A stretch of 64,000 nucleotides of DNA, taken from assembly GCA_015499995.1 (NCBI GenBank), contig JADNRV010000261.1, forward strand, positions 1 to 64,000, written 5' to 3'. Shown in pieces: positions 11,490 to 22,248 of the stretch. Position numbers and translations under genes: made by a program. Under the pieces are notes generated by a model. The model saw nothing but the letters and a program-made list of their open reading frames with translations. It searched no databases and was not told the DNA's origin. Positions within the stretch are counted from its first letter, which is position 1. Each line of letters begins with the position of its first letter. Source of the DNA: Flammula alnicola. Its lineage: Eukaryota; Basidiomycota; Agaricomycetes; Agaricales; Strophariaceae.

Positions 11490-12960
11490 AGGAGAAGCAG
11501 AATGGGACTCGAAGCAGCAGAGTTGGCTCGTTGGACGCGGTTGGCGACTAAGGTGGGATTGGGAAGTGTACTGCGTTGTCTGATTGCGTTGCAGAGAATC
11601 TGGATGCTCTTACGCTTTTGAAGGTATGTTTTTCTGGGCATTCTGTTCCCGTGTCTCATCTATTCCTTCAGGATGACGGGATTATGGTCCTCTATCATCT
11701 CTCTGATCAGGAAGGCTTCTATCTGGTATGTACTTTTCGTTTCTTTTTCAACTAGTCACTCATTGGAGAATAGAAGTCGTTGTTGGGACGATTCAATGAT
11801 GCAGTTGTCCATTCCCTCTCAAATTTCAGGAAACTAGTCATGAAGCAACGAGCATCACTACCAGCTGTGTCTGGAAAGTCTCAAACCCCGACTCCAGGCG
11901 TAAAATCACTACCGCTAGTTGCCGTTTCGCAGAGAAATCTACACCTTGGAACGACGAGCATCCAGCCAAACCCGAGTCATATTTCCTCTCTCCGTCCACG
12001 TACAAGCCCTCGGATGAGAATTCGCTACGTCCACCTCTTGAGCTTTCGATATCCACTGCGTCCAATTCCGTGCTCAATATCCCCGCACAGGACTACTTCC
12101 CACCCTCTATCGAACAGGAGGCGATGAAACATGGCAGCTATGGTACTCAGAGCCCCAGAGACGCCGCCTTTTCATCCGAATAGTCATATCACGGCTCCAA
12201 CGAGGGCCTCTACCCTCCATCGGTTTCGATATCCCAATCGGATGCCAAGGCCAGCCCGCCAGCCCATCGATATATCGCTCATCCCCCTTCTCCGCTCAAC
12301 CTATCATTTCTCCACTTCATATTAACAAATATTCACCCATTCAACGCCCAGTGACTTGGCCCTACAATTCCCAGCCTCTTTTGCCATTCGTCCCACTCGT
12401 TTGTCTGAAATACCCGGTACTTCTTTTTCGGCATTGGAAGAGCGTGCTAATCGACTGTCGTTCAGCCCTGACGCAAGTGTAGGGATTAGGCTCTCTCTCT
12501 TCCAGGAGTTCGCTGATGGGATGGATTTGGATGGCGAGTAGAGGCGGTTGAGGAACTACATGGATGCTGCTGAAGCCATGCACCGCGGGTCTCAACCAGG
12601 TTGGCAGGAACAGCATCGATGAAAGTCAGGGTGGTACGGTGGAAAGATCAGATACGCAAGATCCGAAGAGGGTCACGACCCAGCACCGTCGTCTACGACG
12701 ACTACCGCAGCTCTCACTACTCCAGCACCAGCCGAAGGTCCCATTTCTCTAGGGTAACGTTGTGAACCCTTGTCTTCCATTAGAATGGGAACTAATACAT
12801 TATTAGTGACAACGCCGCCCATTACCCAACCCACGTATATCCGGATCACCTTCACCCACCCACCTCCGTCCATTTCCAGCTGAGCTGCGCGAAGGTGGCG
12901 GTAGAGCCCTCGTACCCAGCACCGACCAATGTCGCTGTCTCTCCCTATTTTAAGTAGTCT
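11490..12960 (+). pseudogene. Broken Ser/Pro/Tyr-rich gene, family not recognised
   Basis: Exon-like pieces with good splice sites are visible. One piece encoding ENLDALTLLK ends before GTATGT (about 11622). The next encodes DDGIMVLYHLSDQEGFYL and ends before GTATGT (about 11727). A long third piece, up to about 12177, encodes TYKPSDENSLRPPLELS and ends at an in-frame TAG. The same character continues past the stop (SYHGSNEGLYPPSVSISQ) and then shifts frame several times (RLSFSPDASVGIRLSLF at about 12450; PAPAEGPISLG at about 12740; a last piece before a TAG at about 12955). Protein-like composition spread over different frames with stops is what a decaying gene looks like. An intact gene with unusual introns is possible but would need several unsupported joins. 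Confidence 0.4.
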
Positions 12961-13069
12961 GTTAGTTGACCGTCGACTGACAGACTAATCAAGGTAGGAT
13001 TGGGGATCAGGATCTGCAAGAGCGATTAAGATATGCTAGATCGTCCCTCAGTTTCCCAGTCGTACCTCT

Positions 13070-13565
13070 ATGAAGGACAATAACGTCTTCAGGGACTTAG
13101 GTAACAAGCTTTCCGTTCAGATCGCATTGCTCATTTCAGCTAACCTTCCATCATTATAGGCGACTTTCAGACGATGCTCTTTCTTGCAATGGGCTCATTA
13201 GACATCTTTTACGATAATTACATGCCTTTTTTGGTGTTCCTGAAGAACCAAGGACTCGACAGTATCCTCTGTAGAGAGAATCTCCGTCTGCGAGAAAGGC
13301 ACACCATCGTTCCCCATGTGTGTCCGACTTACGTCCAGCATCAATTGTCAATTACTGATCTTTTTGTCAGCGACATCAAACGCCTTTGGACGGAGCGCCA
13401 GATGGACTGCCGCGATTTAGCGATGCTGATAGCTGGTATTACTACGTGAGTATCTATTAATCCTCTCATTTACAATATAAATCTCATCGTATCATACACG
13501 GCACACAGACCCAGGTTTCTTCGAATAGTGGGTTTGAGCGTTATGTTGAGTTTTCTTGGGCTTGA
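13070..13565 (+). CDS. Small spliced ORF or 3' remnant, unknown (4 exons, 106 aa)
   Basis: Exons 13070-13100, 13160-13317, 13371-13445 and 13509-13565 join in frame across three introns of 53-63 bp with proper GT..AG ends. The product includes VFRDLGDFQTMLFLAMG, IFYDNYMPFLVFLKNQ, LRLRERHTIVPH and FSDADSWYYY. I recognise no family. It lies inside a patch of decaying genes and could be the tail of the broken gene just upstream. The stop codon falls at the edge of a run of the heptamer cgttgaa. Confidence 0.35.
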
Positions 13566-13600
13566 GCGTTGAACGTTGAACGTTGAACGTTGAACGTTTG
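13566..13600 (+). repeat. Heptamer microsatellite (cgttgaa)n
   Basis: Four perfect head-to-tail copies of cgttgaa, with one imperfect copy on each side, directly after the stop codon of the small spliced ORF. Confidence 0.8.
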
Positions 13601-14147
13601 GACATTCAAACATTCGACTATCAAACGCAGTTTCCCGATGAGGCCGGGTCATTTTGAAAGCTTGATAAATCTGTATATACTAATAATCCTTTCTTGCGCT
13701 ACCCTTTCCCTGTAGCTTCGTCGTCGATCGAGCTTCACCGGCGTTATAATGCCTTAGACTGAACCTGGATCTTTCCATGATATCTACCACGTCGATATCT
13801 TTCCTCATCTTCCATTCTGATCGATGATAATAATTATCCGTTCTGCAAGTAACATCACGTCTAACAAAAGGTTCAGCGAGGGCTAGGTCACCTGTAGGGA
13901 CATGGGCCCTACAAGCAGCCTCCTTCATCACTTCACCATTTTCACATTGGCGCGGTGCACCTCATTTTGCTATTCGTATCTGTAGATCGGAGTAGAAGAC
14001 GGGCGGGTACGTACGCGTGATGGTATATGCCTTTCGACCACATTTTCACGGTCTTATTTCGAACGTCTGGTGTCTGTTAGGATTGTTGTGTTCCTATTAC
14101 GTGAATAACCAAGACTATTCATGAATGGCTCCCTGTGTTGTTTATAG

Positions 14148-14310
14148 ACTGCGACAACGTAATCCGCAACAGCATCCCAATCGACATCAGCAACTGCAAC
14201 GTACACTGCACGGGCGAGACAGACACCTACTGCGGTGGCTTGAACGCCATCCAGAACTTCTACAAGATAATCCCACCTCCAGTCGTCTGGAATTCGCTCG
14301 GATGTTACAC
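14148..14310 (+). pseudogene. Isolated WSC-domain exon
   Basis: An exon-like block between a TATAG acceptor and a GTGAGT donor reads CDNVIRNSIPIDISNCN, then HCTGETDTYCGGLNAIQNFY, then VVWNSLGCYT. The phrase sDCNxxCxGxxxxxCGGxxxxxxF followed by a new G(C)Y start is the hallmark of WSC carbohydrate-binding domains, which occur in tandem in fungal surface proteins. Only the end of one domain and the start of the next are present. I find no flanking exons with the remaining cysteines, and the region up to the kinase at 14682 is empty. It is therefore most likely a relic of a multi-WSC secreted protein. Confidence 0.6.
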
Positions 14311-14681
14311 GTGAGTTTTTGAGTTCCATGTACGATGGTCATGGTCCTGGTTTCCCAGCCCCAACTCTAATTTTGAAAATATTTCTAAGTAGTACATAGT
14401 CTGTATCCTATGTTACGATACACATCGCGCGAAGAATTTTATAACTGTGTGTCTAAATGACTTCAAGTTCAAGCAAGGGGGTACCGAAACCTTAGATATT
14501 ACCTTATGTATGTCGACAAAATATTTAAGGACCTGGCAGATCACTGTGAATGGAGAACACAATAACCGCCAACTCACGTGTTGCTTGACGCGTCGCGATC
14601 ACGTGATAAATGAACCTGAAATTCGCCTTCCCTTAATGCTACTGTTTTCATGCTATTTGTCTCCCTTTCTACCTTACCAAC

Positions 14682-17135
14682 ATGTCCTCTTCTTCTTTCC
14701 TGGCCAACTACGAGCCGCTCGACGTCATAGGAAACGGTTCCTTTGGCATAATTCGCAAAGTTCGACGGAAGACGGATGGTTTGGTCCGTGTGAATACCAC
14801 TGGACAGCGCTCTCTTGCTAATCTCTGACCCTCAGATCTTTGCGCGAAAAGAGTTGAACTTTGAGAGGATGAGTGAAAGAGATAGGAAGCAAATTTCTGC
14901 AGAAGTGTGCGTCTCTTCTCTTGACCCCATGCTCTCACCTCGAATTGAACGACATATAGCAATATACTCAAGGATCTTCATCATGACCACATTGTACGAT
15001 ATCACGACCGATATGTCGATAGGGACGCCGGAATTCTCTACATTCTCATGGAATACTGTGGTGGAGGCGACCTTTCCACAGTCATCAAGCAAGCCACAAA
15101 ACAGAACCGACCCATACCTGAAGACACCATCTGGCACTATTTTCTCCAAATCCTCCATGCGCTACATTATTGTCATCACCCCAGCGGCCACACCAGATCA
15201 GGAAATGGGTCTACGACGATTAACGGAACACCCGTGGAGTCGGAAGGCAGCTCCAGGAAAGCGCAAATTCTTCATCGTGACCTCAAACCCAATAATGGTA
15301 CGCCTTCATATCCAACTGCGTTCAGGGCCCACTTAAGACTCTCTTTACAGTCTTCCTCGACGAAAACAAAACCGTCAAACTGGGGGATTTCGGCTTATCA
15401 AAGGTGCTCGCCCAGGCGAGTTTCGCCAACACCTATGTCGGCGTAAGCACCTATGTCGGCGTAAGTACCAACTGTCATGCTCTCCACATATACTTATCAT
15501 TCACGGCAGACGCCCTATTACATGACACCCGAGCTCATGCAAGAGAAAGCGTACGACTCGAAATCGGGTATCTGGTCTCTGGGTTGTCTCATTTACGAGC
15601 TATGTGCCCTGAAACCACTGTTTCACGAAGCTAAGACTCATTCAGAGCTTAGCCTCTTTATTCGGCAAGTTTTCATTAGGCTGGGCCTCAGATCGCTTGC
15701 TTATCATCGCCTATCTTCGCAGTGATGGACGCATACCACCCCTCCCTCGCGGATATTCTCGATCACTTCGGTCATCACTGAATCCATGCTTAATCTCAAC
15801 GTAAGTTCCACCCTTTGTTATCCTTGTCCGTTACTAAGTCCAATTCGACACCAGCCCGCCATGCGTCCATCAGCTGCACAACTTCTCCAAAACGAACATC
15901 TGGAACTAGTCGCCAAAGTAGTGGACGCGGAAAAAATGTACGTCTAAGCTCGTTTCCTCTTGGTTGACCATTATGTTGACGGCGAACAGGTTATCCGTTG
16001 TCATGGCGCATCGAGACTCCCTGGCCGCCAAAGAACGCGAAATCATCGCTCGAGAACAATCACTCCTCGAAACGCAGCAAAATTTAGCGTCACTCATGGC
16101 GCAAAAGGACCACGAAATCTCGTCACTACAACACCTAGTCGCCCAATTGCGACAGTCGCATTCCTTCTCACAGCAGGACGTAGAAATGGCTGTCAAGCAG
16201 GCTGTGGGTAGACGTGAGGAGGAGCTACGCGTTCTCGTCATGAAACACGAGGAAGAGTTGCTGTGGCGATCATGAAACGGGAGGAAGAGATCATGGAGGC
16301 TGTTCGCAATCGGGAGGCAGAAGTCGACGAAGCCTGCGCGAAGAGAGGACCATTGATCAAGAAGGAGGTTGACGGCCTGATTGAATGGGTCCTGAATACA
16401 GAGCACGATCTGAGGATGGAGGAAGCTCGTCTTCAGGAAGTCAAGGAGGAGTTGGAGAAAAATATGAAAAAAATGGAGCAAAATATGACGAAAGGTATAT
16501 CTATCTTTTATTAGTTGCCAACAGCGCCGTCCTTACCTATGATTGATGCAGGTCGGAAAGAGAAGAATCCCGTGGAGGAAGTGAAGAATTTATTCGAACC
16601 CCTCGCACGCATGACCCAAGCGACACCGGCGCAGCAACGACTGCGTAGACCCGACGCCAAGCTGACACCCGAACCCAACCAGCCATTCCCCTGCCTCCAA
16701 ACACCCACTTCCCGCGCTACCCAGAGCGACTTCATGCCGTCAGCCATGAAGGGGGACATCCTTACCTCCACTGGCAAAATTCTAGCCACCCCTTCACCTG
16801 CCGCACTGGTCAGCCTGTTCAATCGCACGCCGAAGGTTGGGTTAAATTTCAGCAAGATATTTGATTTCGAGGAGGATGCTCGCAGTGTGAAAGACGCGGG
16901 GCAACATCATGAAGAGGATGCAGACAGTTCTCCTCCCAGCGATGATCTTGAACATGGTGACAAGCCGAACCCTGTGCCCCATACGTTTAGGACTCGTTAC
17001 CCATTGTGTAGCCTTCACCCGCACACATTACCAACGTCGCAATATAATGTTCATAAGTGGACTTGTCCGGTGGAGGTGGCTTTCGAGATGGCCAGCGGCA
17101 CAAAGGATAATCCAATGGTAATTGACGACGAGTGA
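14682..17135 (+). pseudogene. NIMA-type (KIN3/NEK2-like) protein kinase with two frameshifts
   Basis: Exons: 14682-14783, 14836-14906, 14960-15297, 15351-15442 (or -15460), 15510-15664, 15723-15800, 15855-15937, 15990-16494, 16552-17135. Kinase landmarks are clear: GNGSFGIIRKV loop, FARKEL lysine, EYCGGGDL hinge, [28 protein letters not shown], then a long coiled coil (REEEIMEAVRNREAEVDEA) and a Ser/Pro-rich tail ending MVIDDE. NIMA kinases drive mitotic entry and spindle-pole function. Damage: after RIPPLPRGYS (about 15757-15772) the frame shifts, as if 4 bp were lost, and reaches a stop at about 15909. A second shift of one base at about 16254-16262 gives EELLWRS-stop. The near-invariant Asp of the SDIWSLG motif is Gly (SGIWSLG). 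An 18-bp duplication doubles a splice donor at 15443/15461. A working copy probably exists elsewhere in the genome. Confidence 0.8.
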
Positions 17136-18347
17136 CGTGCAAGGCTTGGCCTGCAGGCCACATTCCTAGCCGTGTGCTGTTCCTTGCGTGTGGGATAAAT
17201 GCCTCGCTACATTCAAATTGCCTCACATTTATTTGGGGTGCCCCAGAATTGTTCTTTTCGGGATACCCTTGAATTCTTGGATGTCTCTTTCGCTAGAAAG
17301 AACTCGGCTCTACCCTCCTGCGCTCATTTTGTTTATTCCTCTTTTTCATTGGGAAGAATCCGTGTATCTACTCCTATAAAATATTTCTTTTCTATATCGT
17401 GTGCATCATATCCGTGGCCACAACGCCGCAATTGTCGTACTCATCACTTGGTTATTTCCACTCCTGGTAAGGTAGAATATATATCGATAAACCTTACTTA
17501 GACTGAATGTCGTTCATAAGGAATCTTAATTATGTGGACATCATGGTGATCTATTGAGCGTATAATGTCCACATGCCCGACCTTATATCAGCGATGATTC
17601 TTGGGGAGCCAAAAGCCCCTCCTTTTCGTCAGTCCCATAGGTAGCAGCATGACGAACCCTGTATTTTAGGCAGATCCTAATCCCGAGTTCGTTCGAAAGG
17701 ACATCCAAATCTTACCCGGGTACGCGCGTCGCCAATCTCACCCAGCGGCAACGAAACCGATGCATAGAGCCGCCCTCTTGGTGTGCAAGTATGTGACATG
17801 TCAGTAGTATGTACATATGTTAGATATCGATCTTCTGAGTCGCTTAAACCGCATGGAGTCGGCGGTCTCGGAGACAAATGATGTCTTGGCAAAGCCCGCA
17901 TGTCAGCTTGAAGCGACTGCGGACAAACGTAGGTATCATTATTGCCTGCCAGTGCAGCGTTAGTGTGTGATGTCCTTGTTGGCGGCGGAACACTCGAAGT
18001 CAGCGGTAGCTTCTTAGCCGCATAGTCGAGGGTTGGACTTCAGTGGGTATCCGGAAATCTAGACCGTCTGTGATGTTTTTGTGTACACTGTAGTGTTGGG
18101 GTACTATTTGATAGTCTGCACAAGAGATATACATGTACTCTAAGCCATGGAACGCAATAGCAAAGTGGCAGAATGGAAGAGGAGGGCTAGGAGGCTGTAA
18201 GGAGGAGGATGGAGATAGTCCTGCGATAATATGAATACACGAATAGTATCGAAAATCTAACAAAGTGGTCCATAAAGAAGAGGAAAGAAGAGTAACAATC
18301 TAAAGAAGACGACAGACCAACATCATAAGACGAAAGGAATTTCTTGT
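17136..18347. other. Intergenic region between kinase relic and MADS-box gene
   Basis: No gene is visible. A 10-bp inverted repeat (atgtggacat / atgtccacat) lies at about 17533-17575. The right end should contain the 3' untranslated part of the MADS-box gene. Confidence 0.4.
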
Positions 18348-20458
18348 TCAACCACCATCTTTCATCCCATCCTTCTTCCCATCCCCTCCTCGACCGTTCA
18401 CGCTAGCCGGCGATGCCAAAATCCCCCCGGGCCCTCCACCCACATCGTCATCACCCTTCGACCTCTTCGCACCACTGATACCCACCACCATCGGGGAGCC
18501 CGGGCCTATGCCTCCGCCACCAGCACCACTTCCAGCGCGCCCTCGCTCGCTGGCGCCGAACATATCAGTGATGTCGCCTCTGTGTCCGTGGTCACCGCCC
18601 CCTGGCCCGCTGGGCCCGCCACCGCGTTCCCAGGACATGGATTCGCGCCCGCTTTGGGCGGAGGCGGCGTTGGGGTTGTTCCCGGAGAGGAAGTCGAGCC
18701 AGTTACCATTACCGCCGCCTGGTGCGTCGGGCCCGGCGGAGGACCCGGCGGATGGGTTGGAGACTGGACAAAGGGAGTTGTGAGTGAAATGTTCATTGTG
18801 AGGAATTAAAAAAAAATGGGGGTCGAATTATTAGATACGATGTAAGGAAAGGGAGGGGAAGAAGTAAAAATAAAAGGTACTGACCTGAGCTTGACGGTCC
18901 AGATGGAGCGGTAGATCCTGCACCACCACCACCACCACCGTGTACAGGCCAATCCAACCCTACGAACCCGGATCCCTGCTGCGCCTGGCTCTGGTGTCGA
19001 CTCTGTTCATCAGCGTCTAGAAACGCCGCGAACAAATCACCACCGCCGCCCGCACCGCCGCCAGGACCCGTCGGCTGCGACGACCCTTGCGACTGGTTCC
19101 TCACCATACCGGAATACATGCCAGGGTTTTCATACTGTGTTGGGTTCGAGCTGGTGCTTCTGGGCGGGAGGCCAAACCCAGGCCCACCTCCGCCGCCGCC
19201 GCCTCTCGAACCTGGTCCACGAGGAAAGTCAGATTGGAGCGGGATAAACGAGGGCGGTGGCGATGTGTGTGAAGAGACGGGAAAGAAGGGCTGGTACTGC
19301 GGATTGGAGCTGTGGTGCTGTTGGTGGTGCTGGGAAGGGTGGTGGCTGTATTGGCCGCCGCGAGTGAAAGGTCCAGAGCTTTGGTTTGCATGGTACGAGT
19401 AGGGGCCGGTGTTGGGGTTCAGGTCGTCTGAGGGCGATCTGCTGTGTCCAGGGTGAAGGCTGAGGCGAGTGCTTCTTTTGTTCATGTCTCGCGGCATGCC
19501 GCGGTCGTTGGAAATAGGGAGACTGGCCCCTCCTCCACTCGACTGGCCACTGATACCGTGGAGAGAAAGTGGTGGAGGCTGTGGTATGGATACGTTACGA
19601 TGGTGGGAGGCGTAATCCATCTGCATGGGCATGTGAGAGAGGAAATTGAACGAAGAGATATGCCACGTACACCGCCCGTAACCATGTCTGGTGGTGGCTT
19701 CAGCTTTCCATCATGTCTCCTCTTGCTGCGAACTGGTACGTCGTCATCATCATCCACATCTTCGTCGTCGTCACCGGCGATATCATCGAGCTTGCTGTTG
19801 CTGTTACCCGAGAAGTCTGGGGGTCCTCGAGTATCTTTTTCGCCGTCGTGCTGATGGCAAAGATAAGGATCAGTGAGAGAGAGGTAAGACAATGAGAACA
19901 TACCCTGATATGCCTCTGGACAATGTCGTGGATATCTGAGGATCCGTACTGGTAGAGCTTTACATGGTGCCCTGGCCGTTCCTCTACATGACGATAAAAA
20001 TAGAACAAGGGTCAGTAATACGCCAAATATCGGCGACGAAAGCGGAGACGAACCGAAGATGATGACTGCGACATCGACGGAGCAGAGAACACCGAGCTCG
20101 TATGCTTTTTTGAAAAGCCCATTCTTGCGCTGGCGATGTCAAGGGCGGGGGTCGAGGAGGTGGGCGGGATGGAGAGGGGGATAAGAATAATATAAGATGC
20201 CAAGCTTATTAGCACAAAAATAGCGATATAAAAAAGCGAACCTGCGACGTGCCTTTAAAAAAGTGACAGAGCGATTTCGTTCGTGCTAAGTATAATTCAG
20301 GGTAAGCGACTGGGATTAGCGGGGAGGATTGAAGAATAAATAGAGAGGAGGAAGGCGGAGGGGAGGGCAGGATGGGGCAGAGACGATAATAGCAGCGGAC
20401 GTAAAAAGAGAGTGAAGCTTACGGTGATGGGTTGTATTTCGATCTTTCTTCTGCCCAT
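18348..20458 (-). CDS. MADS-box transcription factor, MEF2/RLM1 type (7 exons, 514 aa)
   Basis: Minus-strand exons: 20458-20423, 20285-20253, 20129-20054, 19983-19904, 19850-19683, 19620-18885, 18763-18348. The first four encode a complete MADS domain: MGRRKIEIQPIT, HERNRSVTFLK, RKNGLFKKAYELGVLCSVDV and AVIIFEERPGHHVKLYQY. This is the MEF2 subtype, in fungi best known from Rlm1, the target of the cell-wall-integrity MAP kinase. The remainder is low complexity: an acidic run (DDDEDVDDDDD), His/Gln-rich and Gly-rich stretches, and short conserved islands LFAAFLDADEQSR and GNWLDFLSG typical of activation regions. Three introns cut the MADS domain itself; the second (20252-20130) has a GC donor (GCACGT). 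The first exons are tiny (36 and 33 nt). All frames join cleanly and the gene looks intact. Confidence 0.9.
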
Positions 20459-21963
20459 TGCTGTAGCGAGAGACGGGAAAGCGAGGAGAACTGCTTTCTC
20501 TTCTTGTCTTTCAACTTTTGAACACCTTTACTAAACTTTGTTTTGCATCGTTGACTCGGCACATCCATGCCGATCGGCCATCTCCGCCACCCCGCTCACT
20601 CTCATTGGCCAACGGACTCCGTTTGCCCGCTACCCCGCCCACCGTGCCGCGCGTCTGCCGCTGCCAGTTGCTTGCCGATCAGATCCCCAAAAGGAAATGA
20701 AAATCTCACACCCACACAGCTATTGCATCCGGTGATATCGCCACAGCCATAGCTTCTCCGCAGCACCCTCCCCCTCCTCCTCGTCGGATCTTTTCATGTT
20801 TGCGCTCATTGGTTTCTCACTTTCCTCACCTTCAGCTCCCATCACCCATCACTATTGACGCACGACAGTATGTCCTCAGTACCTCACCTCTGGTCAGCCG
20901 CCCGTAACCCGTGTAGGCTTCTATCACCGAAGCAAGTGCCAAACGTCCTTCTAGAAACAACACAAAACCATCACCGTTTGTTTGTTCTATCATTCATCCA
21001 TTCGCACACTCCTGTCCCCACTCACTCTGGCCATGTCATCCACCTACTGCATGTTATGAACTCGAAACTGAATCCTCCCCCACCCCAATCGCCTTTTTCT
21101 CGCAGTTCGCGTGTGATGTCATCAGAATATATCGTCTGCGACACACCTGCCGATCCCCACCTTCATTTTGATCAGTCCTTCCGTCTCCGTGCTTTTCTCC
21201 GTCTCACTCTATCTTGCTGTCATCACTTGGTCCTCCGTTTCCTACATGACCGGCCGAATCACAGGTTTCGCACTCCAAGGCAACATGTATCACTGAGCAC
21301 TCTTCTTATCAGTCAATGACTCTTTGGCTCGGGTAGTAGAACAATTGCTAACCCACCTCGGCTTATACCATTCTCCCGACCAAAACAACTACAACCTACA
21401 TGTCAATACCATTGTCTTTCCGCGGAAACGGAGCACCCGATACATACATACACATCACCAATCAAATGACGGTCTCCAATCCCAACCTCGGATGTTTGGT
21501 TCAGAAGGACATCTTGATGGTACGTTCCACTGTTCCCACCCACACGAGATTTGTTCGAATCGCCGCTGCGCCCCATGACGTGCCGACCTGCATCCTAATA
21601 TCCGTTGTTCTCCACTTAGAATAGGCTCCTACGTCCTCGAGTCACTCATGTCCCCAAGTCGCTCTTGGCGATAGATATAATACAATTCATTCGCCGCTGC
21701 TGCGACGATAAGTATGGCGGATATTTGAACGCTCCCACCGTTTAGGCTCTCTCCCCGCTCTTGGCACAAGGCGATGTGCTGAGCAATCACACTTGTATTC
21801 ACAAAAACCACGCTCGTGTCACTTCTCGCCTCTGCTGCCGGACCATGCGTATAAGGCTCCCTTGCCCATGCTACTTGCCCTCATAAGCTCGCGCTTAATC
21901 TTAATGGAGACAATGCCATAGCGTTATCTGACTCTTCGCGCAGCGCGAGCATGTGTGCACCCC

Positions 21964-22248
21964 TTATGGCCTCTCTTCTCCCATGTTTTCTCCCATGTTT
22001 CGAAACACATTGCACTCGTCTAGAACCCTTTCATTTTCCCTTCTACGGCGCTTATTTGGACATCGGCATTTGAACGTTTCATCGGTCCGTGGGATAGAAC
22101 ATGGGGCTGGCTGACTTTCGCCGAAGACCGGGACGAGTTCATGGGTCAGTTGTAGTCGTTGACCGAGATCATTGATGAGTACCACATCTTCATGTTTCAT
22201 TCGTCGTATGACCCAGAGTTCATCGAATGCTCGCTCCCTTCGAAGCAT
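21964..22248 (-). CDS. Hypothetical ORF, low confidence
   Basis: A 94-codon frame with an ATG reads LRRERAFDELWVIRRMKHED and CSIPRTDETFKCRCPNKRRR. The composition is protein-like, but I see no family, no exon partners and no expression signals. It could be a fragment or chance. Confidence 0.2.
   Translation of the reverse strand: MLRRERAFDELWVIRRMKHEDVVLINDLGQRLQLTHELVPVFGESQPAPCSIPRTDETFKCRCPNKRRRRENERVLDECNVFRNMGENMGEERP

Noticed and set aside
18348..18796. Gly/Pro-rich plus-strand frames opposite the MADS-box gene
   Set aside because: They mirror the low-complexity Gly-rich exon of the minus-strand gene.
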